Part shown: one piece after another, positions 25,344 through 33,909 of the stretch
Numbering within the stretch: position 1 is the first letter of the stretch
Layout of the letters: each line of letters begins with the position of its first letter
Assembly (NCBI RefSeq): GCF_033025475.1
Contig: NZ_CP130322.1
Coordinates: 992,001-1,056,000 of the forward strand
Source of the DNA: Sphingomonas sp. C3-2
GTDB taxonomy: Bacteria > Pseudomonadota > Alphaproteobacteria > Sphingomonadales > Sphingomonadaceae
Length of the DNA stretch: 64,000 bases
Direction of reading: 5' to 3'
The notes under the pieces: generated by a model
What the model saw: only the letters and a program-made list of their open reading frames with translations
What the model was told of the DNA's origin: nothing
Database searches by the model: none
Translations under genes and position numbers: made by a program

Positions 25344-27653
25344 GTGAAATCCATTTCCAGACTATTGGCATCCGCGAGCCTGTTGGCCGCGCTGGGACAC
25401 CCGGTTGCGCGCGCGCAGGTGATGGAGCAGGTCAGCAGCGCAGACGCCCGCATCGCAGTTTCCGGCAGCAAGGAAAACTGGGTCAAGGCGCCGGTCGCGC
25501 CGAAGGGGGCGCCCAACGTCGTCGTCATCCTGCTCGACGATGTCGGCTTTGCCGCTGGCAGCACCTTTGGCGGCGCGGTGCCGACACCGGGGATGGACCG
25601 GGTGGCGGCTGACGGGCTGCGCTACAACAACTTCCACGTCACCGCGCTCTGCTCACCCACCCGCGCCGCGCTTTTGACGGGACGCAATGATCACCGTGTC
25701 GGCTTTGGCACCGTCACCGAATCGTCGAGCCCCTACCCCGGCTATGACGGCGTCCTGCGCGATAATGCCGCGACCTTCGCGCGCGTGCTCAAGGGCAATG
25801 GCTACAGCACCGCCGCGATCGGCAAATGGCACAACACCCCCTATTTCGAGGTGAACCCAGCGGGGCCCTTCGATCGCTGGCCGACCGGTGTGGGCTTTGA
25901 TTATTTCTACGGCTTCATGGCAGGCGCCATGGACCATTTCAGCCCCTATCTCTTCCGTAACACCACTGCGGTAGAGCAACCGCGCTCTGCCGAGCAGGGC
26001 TTTAATCTCGCCGCGGACCTCACCGATGATGCGATCCGCTGGGTCGATACGCACAATGCGCTGTCGCCGGAAAAACCCTATCTCCTCTATTATGCGACCG
26101 GCGCCACGCATGAGCCGCATCAGCCGCCGCGCGATTGGATCGCACGTTTCAAGGGCAGGTTCGACCAGGGCTGGGACAAGTTCCGTAGCGAAACCTTCGC
26201 GCGCCAGAAGAAACTGGGTTTCATTCCCGCCCATGCCAAGCTGACGCCGCGCCCTGCCGAGCTCCCAGCCTGGGACACGCTCTCGGCCGATCAAAAGCGC
26301 GTCTATGCGCGCCAGATGGAAGTGTTCGCGGCCTTCCTCGCCTATACCGATCATGAGGTCGATCGTTTGCTGCGCCATGTGCGGGCACAGCCCGGCGGCG
26401 ACAACACGCTGGTCGTCTATGTCGTCAGCGATAACGGTGCGAGCGCCGAAGGCGGGCCTGACGGCCGCGACATTTCCGGGGCCGATGGCCGTGCGGCGCC
26501 GATCGCGGAGCGTGTCGCGCGCCTCGACGAACTGGGACAGCCGCAGCATCCCGCGCAATATTCGGCGGGTTGGGCCTGGGCCACATCCTCGCCTTTCCAA
26601 TGGACAAAGCAAGTCGCCTCGCATCTCGGCGGGGCGACGAGCCCGCTCATCATCAGTTGGCCCGAACGGATCAAGGACAAGGGTGGCCTGCGGGAACAAT
26701 TCACGCATGTGAACAGTATTGCGGCGACCTTGTACGAGGTGATCGGCATCACGCCGCCCACAGAAGTGAACGGCGTGAAGCAATTGCCGCTCGACGGCGT
26801 CAGCTTCGCCTATAGCTTCACCCAGCCCAAGGCCCCCTCGCGCCACGGTGTCCAGATCTTCGAGCAGATGGGCAATCGGGCGATCTACAAGGATGGCTGG
26901 TGGGCAGGCGCGCTGCATTCGGTGCCATGGAATTATCAGCGCAGCGAGGATTTCTCGGCCGACCGATGGGAATTGTACAACCTCTCCAAGGATTACAGCC
27001 AGGCGACCGATCTTGCCATGAAACACCCCGAAAAGCTGCGCGAGATGCAGGCGCTTTTCGATCGCGAGGCCAAGGCGAACAACGTCTATCCGCTCAACAA
27101 TTCATTCGGGAAAAATGGCTTTGGCGGCGAACAGCCCCGTCTGCTCGATGGCAGGAAGGATTTCGTTTTCCGTCCCGGCTTCCCCGGCATGCCAGCCGCG
27201 CAAGCCCCCGATTTCAGCCTGTCGCACCGCATTGCGGCGCGGATCATGGTTGAGGATCGCTCCCCCGAAGGCGTGCTCCTTGCCAATGGTGGCAATCAGG
27301 GCGGCTTCCTCCTCTACGTGCAGGATGGCCATGTCGTGTTTGAAAACAATTATCGCGGCGGCGCGCACCGCCAGAAGCTGATTTCGACCCGCGCGCTTCC
27401 CAAGGGCATGGTGGACGTCGTCTATGAATATGACGCCGATCCCAAGGCGCGTGAACAGGGCGAAGCACGTATCCTGATCAATGGCGAACTCGCCGGAAAT
27501 GCGCGGATCACCCATTTCTCGCCGCCGACCTTCACCAGCGAATATGACACGCTGACGATCGGCCGCGCGCCGAACGCAAAAATTGGCGAAACCATTGCCG
27601 GACCTTCGGAATTTAGCGGGACGCTGGAATCCGTTCGGGTCTCGCTGAAATAA
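25344..27653 (+). CDS. arylsulfatase (type I, formylglycine-dependent), exported
   Basis: A 769-residue sulfatase that hydrolyses sulfate esters. The signature CSPTRAALLTGR holds C103, the residue converted to formylglycine; D65 and D66 in VILLDDVGF bind calcium, IGKWHN and THEPHQPP are active-site segments, and VYVVSDNGAS supplies the later metal-binding Asp and Asn. The C-terminal ~170 residues look like a beta-rich lectin-type domain, as in long mycobacterial AtsA-type enzymes. A signal peptide (LLASASLLAALGHPVARA) puts it in the periplasm. The start is GTG at 25344 with GGGGAGAG upstream. No formylglycine-generating enzyme gene is present in the window. It leads an apparent operon with an SDR, a TonB receptor and a second sulfatase. 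Confidence 0.95.
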   Translation: MKSISRLLASASLLAALGHPVARAQVMEQVSSADARIAVSGSKENWVKAPVAPKGAPNVVVILLDDVGFAAGSTFGGAVPTPGMDRVAADGLRYNNFHVTALCSPTRAALLTGRNDHRVGFGTVTESSSPYPGYDGVLRDNAATFARVLKGNGYSTAAIGKWHNTPYFEVNPAGPFDRWPTGVGFDYFYGFMAGAMDHFSPYLFRNTTAVEQPRSAEQGFNLAADLTDDAIRWVDTHNALSPEKPYLLYYATGATHEPHQPPRDWIARFKGRFDQGWDKFRSETFARQKKLGFIPAHAKLTPRPAELPAWDTLSADQKRVYARQMEVFAAFLAYTDHEVDRLLRHVRAQPGGDNTLVVYVVSDNGASAEGGPDGRDISGADGRAAPIAERVARLDELGQPQHPAQYSAGWAWATSSPFQWTKQVASHLGGATSPLIISWPERIKDKGGLREQFTHVNSIAATLYEVIGITPPTEVNGVKQLPLDGVSFAYSFTQPKAPSRHGVQIFEQMGNRAIYKDGWWAGALHSVPWNYQRSEDFSADRWELYNLSKDYSQATDLAMKHPEKLREMQALFDREAKANNVYPLNNSFGKNGFGGEQPRLLDGRKDFVFRPGFPGMPAAQAPDFSLSHRIAARIMVEDRSPEGVLLANGGNQGGFLLYVQDGHVVFENNYRGGAHRQKLISTRALPKGMVDVVYEYDADPKAREQGEARILINGELAGNARITHFSPPTFTSEYDTLTIGRAPNAKIGETIAGPSEFSGTLESVRVSLK

Positions 27654-27665
27654 GGAGCCTTTGGG

Positions 27666-28424
27666 ATGTCTGATTTCATCGATAAGGTCGTTCTCGTTAC
27701 CGGCGCATCGACCGGTATTGGCCGCCGCGCTGCCCTTGATTTCGCGCGCGCCGGCGCCCGGGTTGCGGTGGCGGATATCGCCGCTGATGCTGGGGAGGAA
27801 CTCACCCATGAAATTGCAAAGGCCGGCGGCCAGGCGATTTTCGTGCGCACCGATGTGTCGCAGCCCGACGAGGTTGCCCGGCTGGTCGAACAGACCGTTG
27901 CTCATTTCGGTCGTCTGGACTGCGCGTTCAACAATGCCGGCGTCGCGCCGCGCGGTGCGGCGGTGGCGGAGATGACCGAAGAGGATTGGGATCGTACGAT
28001 CGCGATCAACCTGAAGGGCGTCTGGGCCTGCCTGAAATATGAATGCGCGCAGATGCTCGCGCAGGGCACGGGTGGCGCGATCGTCAACACATCGTCGATC
28101 ATGGGCGTGGTCAGCGGCCCCGGCCTTGCGGCCTATTCCGCATCCAAATTCGGCGTGGTCGGCCTCACCAAGGCGGTGGCGCTCGATTATGCGCGCAGCG
28201 GAATCCGGGTAAACGCCATCTGTCCCGGAGGGATCGGCAACACCGCGATCACCAGCGCGCCCGAAAACCATCAGGATATGGATCAGCTCGCGCAGATGAC
28301 CCCGGCCGGCCATCTGGGCGAACCGCGCGACATTGCCGAAGCGGCTTTGTGGCTGTGTTCGCCGCGCTCAGGCTTCATCACGGGCCAGGCGCTGTCGGTC
28401 GATGGCGGTTTTACCAGTTGGTAG
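27666..28424 (+). CDS. short-chain dehydrogenase/reductase
   Basis: A 252-residue classical SDR: TGASTGIGRRAA cofactor loop, NNAGVAP, catalytic Ser in NTSSIMG, Tyr/Lys in YSASKFG, and the usual C-terminal GQALSVDGGFTSW. The basic residues after the glycine loop are compatible with NADP, while the Asp in VADIA points to NAD. It follows the first sulfatase by 12 bases with an AGGAG site, so it probably oxidises the alcohol set free by desulfation. That link is inference from position. Confidence 0.93.
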   Translation: MSDFIDKVVLVTGASTGIGRRAALDFARAGARVAVADIAADAGEELTHEIAKAGGQAIFVRTDVSQPDEVARLVEQTVAHFGRLDCAFNNAGVAPRGAAVAEMTEEDWDRTIAINLKGVWACLKYECAQMLAQGTGGAIVNTSSIMGVVSGPGLAAYSASKFGVVGLTKAVALDYARSGIRVNAICPGGIGNTAITSAPENHQDMDQLAQMTPAGHLGEPRDIAEAALWLCSPRSGFITGQALSVDGGFTSW

Positions 28425-28563
28425 GGTGAGCGGTTGAGGGCCCTGAGCCCTCACCGCCGCCAGAATTTTCATTTCGTCACGCCCGGCGCGCGTCCGGGGA
28501 GGGCCCGCCTGTCCGTCGGACACGCGGTTCCGGGCGCGTGCCGGTTTTCCAGGAGAGAAGTTT

Positions 28564-30807
28564 ATGAAGACCCGGTTTTGGATTTCGGCGAGCGTGCTCG
28601 CCTTAGTCGCCGCACCGCCCGCGACCGCGCAGGACCAAGCGGCACCGGCCGAACACGCAGCGGCCAGTGAAGCTACGGTAATCGACGATATCGTCGTTAC
28701 CGCCCGCCGGCGTGAGGAATCGCTGCAGAGCGTTCCGGTCTCGATTACCGCAGTCTCTGCAGCCGCGCTCGAGCAGATGGGCGTGCGCTCCACAGACGAT
28801 CTTCAGCGTGCGCTTCCCGGCGTCAACGTCTCGGGTCAGCGGCGCGACGACGCCAGCTTCTATGTCCGTGGCCAGGGGCCGGGCATCTTCAGCTTCGGGC
28901 AGCGCAACTTCACCAGCGTCGCGACCTATTTCGCCGAAGTGCCGGCGCTCGTCAGCGGCCCGGGCGTGTTCTTCGATCTCGGCAATGTGCAGATCCTGAA
29001 AGGACCGCAAGGCACATTGTTCGGCCGCAACACAACGGGCGGCGCGGTGCTGTTCGAGCCGCAGCGTCCGACGCAGGAAATCGGCGGCTATGCCAAGGTC
29101 TCGGCCGGCAATTACGACTACCGTGAATTGGAGGCAGTGCTCAACCTGCCGGTAGTGCCTGATATCCTCTCGATCCGCTTGGCCGGCAATGTTGCCCGGC
29201 GCGATGGCTTCACGACCAGCGTGATCAGTGGCCAGAAGCTCGATGGCCGCGACTATCAGGCGTACCGGGCCTCGGTGCTGTTCACCCCGGCACCGGGCTT
29301 TGAGAATCTGACGATCGTCGATGGCCGCACCAAGGAACAGAGCGGCACCTCGGCCGTGCTACGCCAGATCAACCCCGATGTACCGCTCGGCGCCGCCTTC
29401 GCACCCTATCTGGCGCAGCAACAGGCGCTTGGCATCCGCAAGACGCTGCTGCCGATCCCCCTCCATGATCACCAATCGGGTTTCGGCATCACCAACAAGA
29501 CCAGTTGGGACGTGTCGGATGCAATCACGCTCAAGAATATCGTCTCCTTCCGCCGCAATCGCGTCGATCAAGCGAGCGATTTCGACGGGACACCGATCAA
29601 CACCTTCCTGATTCAGAACGTCCCCGCCGGTCGCCGCTGGCAGATCGGGCAGGATCAGTTCACCGAGGAATTCCAGGTTCAGGGCAAGGCGGAATCGATC
29701 GGCCTCAACTATATTCTCGGCTTCTATCATGAGACCACGAAGCCCGGCTTCCCGCAGGAAGTGCGCCAGAGCCTGTTCGGCAATGTCTCCGTCCGCGACC
29801 TCGGTTATCGCGACGAAAGCAACGCCCTGTTCGCGCACGCGGAAATCGAGCTGAACGATCAGTTCCAGTTGAGCGGCGGCTTCCGCTATACATGGGACAA
29901 GCGCGAAGCGAGCATCGGCGTGTTCAATCTGGCCGGCCAGTGCACGCAGCAGGTGCCTCAGGGCAGCGGTAACATTCTGTGCCCCTTTGCCGCCAGCGGT
30001 AAATTCAAGGCGCCGTCCTACAATGTGACGCTCCAATATACGCCGACTGACCGGGTCCTTGTGTTCGGATCCTATCGGCGTGGCTATAAGAGCGGTGGCC
30101 TCAACCTGCCCTCGCCCGCACCCGAATTTACGAGCTTCGATCCCGAATATGTCGACAGCTTCGAACTCGGCCTGAAGGCAGACTGGAACATCGGCATGCC
30201 GCTGCGCACCAACATGTCAGTCTTCCTCGACAAATATGAGGACATCCAGATTTCGCAGCCGGTGGTGATCCCCGGCGTCGCGATCACCTCGCTGGTCCAG
30301 AATGTCGGCAAGGCAACCAACAAGGGCTTCGAATTCGAAGCGACGGCCAAGCCGGCCGAATGGCTCTCCCTCGGCGGCTTCGTTTCCTATCTCGATGCGC
30401 ATAGCGATGTCACTGTTCCCGGCACCGCTGCCGTCAAGGGACGCCAGACCGCGTTCCAGCCGCGCTGGAAATACGGGTTGAACGGTCGTGTCGAACTGCC
30501 TGCCAGCGATACGCTTGGCACGCTCAGCCTCAGCGCCGATTATAGCTGGCAGTCGGTGGTGAACACCAATGAGACCGATGATCGCTTCGTCACCACCTAT
30601 CCGAGCTATGGGCTGCTCGGCGCGCGGATCGAGCTGGCGGATGTCGCGTCTTCGGGCATCGATCTCGCGCTGTTCGGCAGCAACCTGACCAACAAGAAAT
30701 ATATTCTTGGCGGTTTCCCGCTCACCAGCTCGCTCGGTTTCGAGGCCGCCTATTATGGCGAGCCGCGCATGTACGGCGTCTCGGCGCGCGTTCGGTTCGG
30801 CAACTGA
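28564..30807 (+). CDS. TonB-dependent outer-membrane receptor
   Basis: A 747-residue receptor: signal peptide (LALVAAPPATAQ), a plug starting at DDIVVTARRREESLQSVPVSITAVS, the plug motif VQILKGPQGTLFGRNTTGG, then a 22-strand-type barrel ending YGVSARVRFGN. It imports a bulky substrate across the outer membrane using TonB energy. AGGAGAGAAG precedes the start. Its place between two sulfatases and an SDR suggests it imports a sulfated or desulfated compound. The stop overlaps the first possible start of the downstream sulfatase frame, but a hairpin separates it from the preferred start. Confidence 0.95.
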   Translation: MKTRFWISASVLALVAAPPATAQDQAAPAEHAAASEATVIDDIVVTARRREESLQSVPVSITAVSAAALEQMGVRSTDDLQRALPGVNVSGQRRDDASFYVRGQGPGIFSFGQRNFTSVATYFAEVPALVSGPGVFFDLGNVQILKGPQGTLFGRNTTGGAVLFEPQRPTQEIGGYAKVSAGNYDYRELEAVLNLPVVPDILSIRLAGNVARRDGFTTSVISGQKLDGRDYQAYRASVLFTPAPGFENLTIVDGRTKEQSGTSAVLRQINPDVPLGAAFAPYLAQQQALGIRKTLLPIPLHDHQSGFGITNKTSWDVSDAITLKNIVSFRRNRVDQASDFDGTPINTFLIQNVPAGRRWQIGQDQFTEEFQVQGKAESIGLNYILGFYHETTKPGFPQEVRQSLFGNVSVRDLGYRDESNALFAHAEIELNDQFQLSGGFRYTWDKREASIGVFNLAGQCTQQVPQGSGNILCPFAASGKFKAPSYNVTLQYTPTDRVLVFGSYRRGYKSGGLNLPSPAPEFTSFDPEYVDSFELGLKADWNIGMPLRTNMSVFLDKYEDIQISQPVVIPGVAITSLVQNVGKATNKGFEFEATAKPAEWLSLGGFVSYLDAHSDVTVPGTAAVKGRQTAFQPRWKYGLNGRVELPASDTLGTLSLSADYSWQSVVNTNETDDRFVTTYPSYGLLGARIELADVASSGIDLALFGSNLTNKKYILGGFPLTSSLGFEAAYYGEPRMYGVSARVRFGN

Positions 30808-30816
30808 TGCCGGGCA

Positions 30817-30851
30817 GCACCGGCCCCCAATCCTTCCCGGGGGGCCGGTGC
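30817..30851 (+). terminator. strong hairpin between TonB receptor and second sulfatase
   Basis: GCACCGGCCCCC pairs perfectly with GGGGGCCGGTGC across an 11-base loop. There is no following T-tract, so it may attenuate, protect the upstream mRNA, or partly terminate before the second sulfatase gene. Confidence 0.55.
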
Positions 30852-30896
30852 CATCGGCCTGTGCCGCCTTGTTCTTTGCTGATCAGGAGTTCCTCT

Positions 30897-33206
30897 ATGC
30901 CCATCGTGCCCGCATCCGTACGTCCCCTCGCAATCGGCGTCCGCTTGGCGACCATGTTGTTCGCGGCGAGCGCGCTTACTGCGCCGGCCATGGCACCGGC
31001 GGCTTCGGTGCCATCAACCGCTCCTGCCCGCGCGGATCGGCAGGCCGAACGCCGCCCGAACATCGTGATCGTCCTGCTCGACGATGTCGGCTTCGGTGCC
31101 AGCTCGGCCTTTGGCGGAGCGGTGCACACTCCCGCGCTCGAAAAGCTCGCGGGGTCTGGGCTCACCTATAACCGCTTCCACACCACCTCGGTCTGCTCGC
31201 CGACGCGCGCGGCGCTCCTCACCGGCCGCAATGCGCACCGGGTGGCGGCTGGCGGGGTGATCGAATTTCCGCACCGTGGCTATGACTGGTCCTGGCCGGA
31301 TAATTCGGCCACCGTCGCGCAGGTGCTTCGGAAGGAAGGCTATGCCACCGCCGCCTTTGGCAAGTGGCACAACACCCCCGCCGCCGAGATCGGCCCCGCC
31401 GGCCCGTTCGATCGCTGGCCCACCGGCCTTGGATTTCAGCATTTCTACGGCTTCATGCAGGGGCAGGACAGCCAATGGGAACCACTGCTCTACCGCGATA
31501 CGACCCCTGTCGATCCCCCCGCACCGGCCAACCAGCCCTATCATTTCAGCGAGGATATTGCCGACCAGGCGATCCGCTGGCTGAAGACGCGCGAAGCGGT
31601 TGATCCGGGCAGGCCCTATTTCCTCTATTTCGCACCCGGCGGCGCGCACGCCCCGCATCATGTGGCACCCGAATGGAGCGACAAATATCGCGGGCGGTTC
31701 GATCAGGGATGGGATCGCCTGCGCGAGGAGGTTTTCACGCGCCAGAAGAAGATGGGCATCATCCCCGCCGATGCGGAACTGACGCCCCGGCCAGACGAAT
31801 TGCCGGCATGGGACAGCCTCTCCCCCGACCAGAAACGCCTTTACGCCCGGCAGATGGAAATCTTTGCCGGTTTTCTCGAGCATACCGATCACGAGGTCGG
31901 CCGTATGCTCGACGCCGTGCGCGCCGCGCCGGGTGGCGAAAACACGATGGTTCTCTATGTCGTCGGCGACAATGGCGGCAGTGGCGAGGGGGCGCCCGAT
32001 GGCTCGGACATTGGTCTCGCCAACATCATCTACCGGCTCCCCTCCACCGTCGACGAGCAGTTGTCGCATCTCGATCGACTGGGCACGCGCGACTATGATA
32101 ACCATTTCAGCGCGGCCTGGGCTTGGGCAACCACCACGCCCTTCCATTGGATGAAGCGCGTCGCCTCATCCTTTGGCGGCACGCGCAATCCGCTCATCGT
32201 TTCCTGGCCAGCGCGTATCGGCGCGCGCGGAGAGGTGCGCAGCCAGTTCACCGCCGCGAACGACCTGGTTCCGACCATCTATGAAGCGGTGGGCATCACG
32301 CCTCCCCGCATGGTCAACGGCGTCGAGCAGACCGGGTTTGACGGTGTCAGCTTCGCCTACAGCTTCAACGCGCCGGCCGCGCCGTCGCGTCACCGCATCC
32401 AATATTTCGAGGAAACCGGCAATCGCGCAATCTACCAGGATGGCTGGATGGCTGCCGCGCGGCGGTCGCTGCCCTGGACGCTCAGTTGCAACCCCGATTT
32501 CGCCGGGGATCGCTGGGCGCTCTACAATGTCGACAAGGATTTCAGCCAAGCGCGCGATCTATCTGCGGAATACCCTGAAAAGCTGAAGACACTGCAGGCG
32601 TTGTTCGAACGCGAGGCCAAGGCGAACCACGTCTATCCGATGCAGGATGGCTGCATCATCAAGACCGCGGGCAGTCAGACGATCACCGGCGGCAAGGCAG
32701 CGGAGGGAGCGCCGTCTGAGCCTCGGAAGATCGTTTATCCAGCGGGCATGGATCGCCTGCCCGTCGCCAAGGCCCCGGACTTTTCGGGCTCGCACGAAAT
32801 CAGCGTGCCCGTGGACTTGAACGACGGTCGCGCCGAAGGCGTCATCCTCACCAACGGCAGCCGCTATGGCGGCTTTACGCTCTATGTCCGGAGCGGAAAG
32901 CTCGTCTACGAGGCCAATTTCTTCGGCAAGGAACGGATATCGCTCAAAGCTCCTCTGCCGTCAGCGGCCACGACGATCGGCTATCGCTTCACCCGCGAAC
33001 AGCCCGGCCGGTTTGGCGGTGGAACCGGGCAATTGCTTGTCAATGGCAAGGTGGTCGCCACCCGCCGGTTCGAACATATTGGTCCCCCGGCGCAGTTCGG
33101 CAGCTTCGGCGTCGGCCGCTCGCACGGCGGCGCGGTCAGCAACGCCTATGACGGCGCCTATGCCTTCACCGGCATGTTGGGGCCAGTGACAATCACCTTG
33201 CGTTGA
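30897..33206 (+). CDS. arylsulfatase (type I), paralogue of the 25.3 kb enzyme
   Basis: A 769-residue sulfatase, the same length as the first one and clearly its paralogue. The CSPTRAALLTGRN motif contains C100 for formylglycine; D62 and D63 lie in VLLDDVGFG, and VVGDNGGSGEG carries the later metal ligands. The N-terminus (ATMLFAASALTAPAMAPAA) is an export signal. I chose ATG 30897 because AGGAG lies upstream and the signal peptide starts cleanly; an in-frame start at 30807 would add 30 residues. Differences from the first copy cluster in the substrate-facing loops (for example APGGAHAPHHVAPEW against ATGATHEPHQPPRDW), so the two may act on different positions or substrates. Confidence 0.94.
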   Translation: MPIVPASVRPLAIGVRLATMLFAASALTAPAMAPAASVPSTAPARADRQAERRPNIVIVLLDDVGFGASSAFGGAVHTPALEKLAGSGLTYNRFHTTSVCSPTRAALLTGRNAHRVAAGGVIEFPHRGYDWSWPDNSATVAQVLRKEGYATAAFGKWHNTPAAEIGPAGPFDRWPTGLGFQHFYGFMQGQDSQWEPLLYRDTTPVDPPAPANQPYHFSEDIADQAIRWLKTREAVDPGRPYFLYFAPGGAHAPHHVAPEWSDKYRGRFDQGWDRLREEVFTRQKKMGIIPADAELTPRPDELPAWDSLSPDQKRLYARQMEIFAGFLEHTDHEVGRMLDAVRAAPGGENTMVLYVVGDNGGSGEGAPDGSDIGLANIIYRLPSTVDEQLSHLDRLGTRDYDNHFSAAWAWATTTPFHWMKRVASSFGGTRNPLIVSWPARIGARGEVRSQFTAANDLVPTIYEAVGITPPRMVNGVEQTGFDGVSFAYSFNAPAAPSRHRIQYFEETGNRAIYQDGWMAAARRSLPWTLSCNPDFAGDRWALYNVDKDFSQARDLSAEYPEKLKTLQALFEREAKANHVYPMQDGCIIKTAGSQTITGGKAAEGAPSEPRKIVYPAGMDRLPVAKAPDFSGSHEISVPVDLNDGRAEGVILTNGSRYGGFTLYVRSGKLVYEANFFGKERISLKAPLPSAATTIGYRFTREQPGRFGGGTGQLLVNGKVVATRRFEHIGPPAQFGSFGVGRSHGGAVSNAYDGAYAFTGMLGPVTITLR

Positions 33207-33208
33207 AG

Positions 33209-33238
33209 CAGGAGGGGGCGGATCGCCGCCCCCTCCTG
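33209..33238. terminator. 13-bp perfect hairpin between convergent genes
   Basis: CAGGAGGGGGCGG, a four-base ATCG loop, and CCGCCCCCTCCTG. It begins three bases after the sulfatase stop and precedes the convergent XRE-cupin stop at 33268. No U-tract is present on either strand. Confidence 0.65.
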
Positions 33239-33267
33239 AACCCAGGACCGCAGCAACCACCCAACTG

Positions 33268-33852
33268 TTACTTACGCGTTTGGATCACAAACTCGCTTGG
33301 GCTTCCGACGAAGAGCAGAAGGGCTGCCTGGTCGGAGACATTGCGCGCGCAGTGGGGTAGCCGTGAATCGAAATGCATGCTGTCACCAGGCTTGAGGACA
33401 GCCTTGGTCTGCCCAACCGTAACGTGAAGCTCGCCTTCCAGCAGGTAATAGACAGCCTCACCATTACGTCGCCCCACAGGGAAGACATGGCCAGGCGGGA
33501 TACGGATGTGCATCACATCCAGCCGGCGATTTTCAAGCTGTGAGGAAAGATCATGGTAGACCACAGGGGAATCAACCGCGATCACCTTTGGGTTGGCAGC
33601 GCGATGCACAATCTGCGTGTCTTCGGGAATGGTCATGAAGTAGCTCAGGTCGACATCGAGCGCTTTGGCGAGCGCGAGAAGCGAAATGAGCGAGGGCGTT
33701 GTGAGATCGCGCTCGGCCTGGGAGATGAACGGCGCGGATAACCCCGACGTCTCGGAAAGTTCGCGTAGCGTGAGGCCGAGTTCCTTGCGGCGCGCCCTGA
33801 TGCGTTCCCCCAACGGCAATTGCGGTCGCTTTTCGGACTTGGTTCCCAGCAA
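33268..33852 (-). CDS. XRE-family regulator with C-terminal cupin domain
   Basis: A 194-residue regulator: an HTH_3 domain at about residues 14-68 (IRARRKELGLTLRELSETSG and PFISQAERDLTTPSL) joined to a cupin sensor domain (RIPPGHVFPVGRRNGEAVYYLLEGELHVTVG, HFDSRLPHCARN). This is the PuuR/SutR-type arrangement, in which the cupin binds a small metabolite. It lies downstream of, and on the same strand as, the peptidase gene, separated by only 57 bases. It is a candidate regulator for the peptidase/TonB receptor genes to its right. Confidence 0.92.
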   Translation of the reverse strand: MLGTKSEKRPQLPLGERIRARRKELGLTLRELSETSGLSAPFISQAERDLTTPSLISLLALAKALDVDLSYFMTIPEDTQIVHRAANPKVIAVDSPVVYHDLSSQLENRRLDVMHIRIPPGHVFPVGRRNGEAVYYLLEGELHVTVGQTKAVLKPGDSMHFDSRLPHCARNVSDQAALLLFVGSPSEFVIQTRK

Positions 33853-33909
33853 TTGACTATGGCTCCACGACGTTATGCTGCCCGATGAGCAGAAGCGATA
33901 CGCACTGCC

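Noticed and set aside
25653-27026. Minus-strand open frame of 457 codons inside the sulfatase gene
   Set aside because: Composition artefact opposite a gene with an intact formylglycine motif and metal ligands.
33209-33238. A mobile-element end marked by the 13-bp inverted repeat
   Set aside because: No transposase or target duplication nearby; position between convergent genes fits a transcription-ending hairpin.
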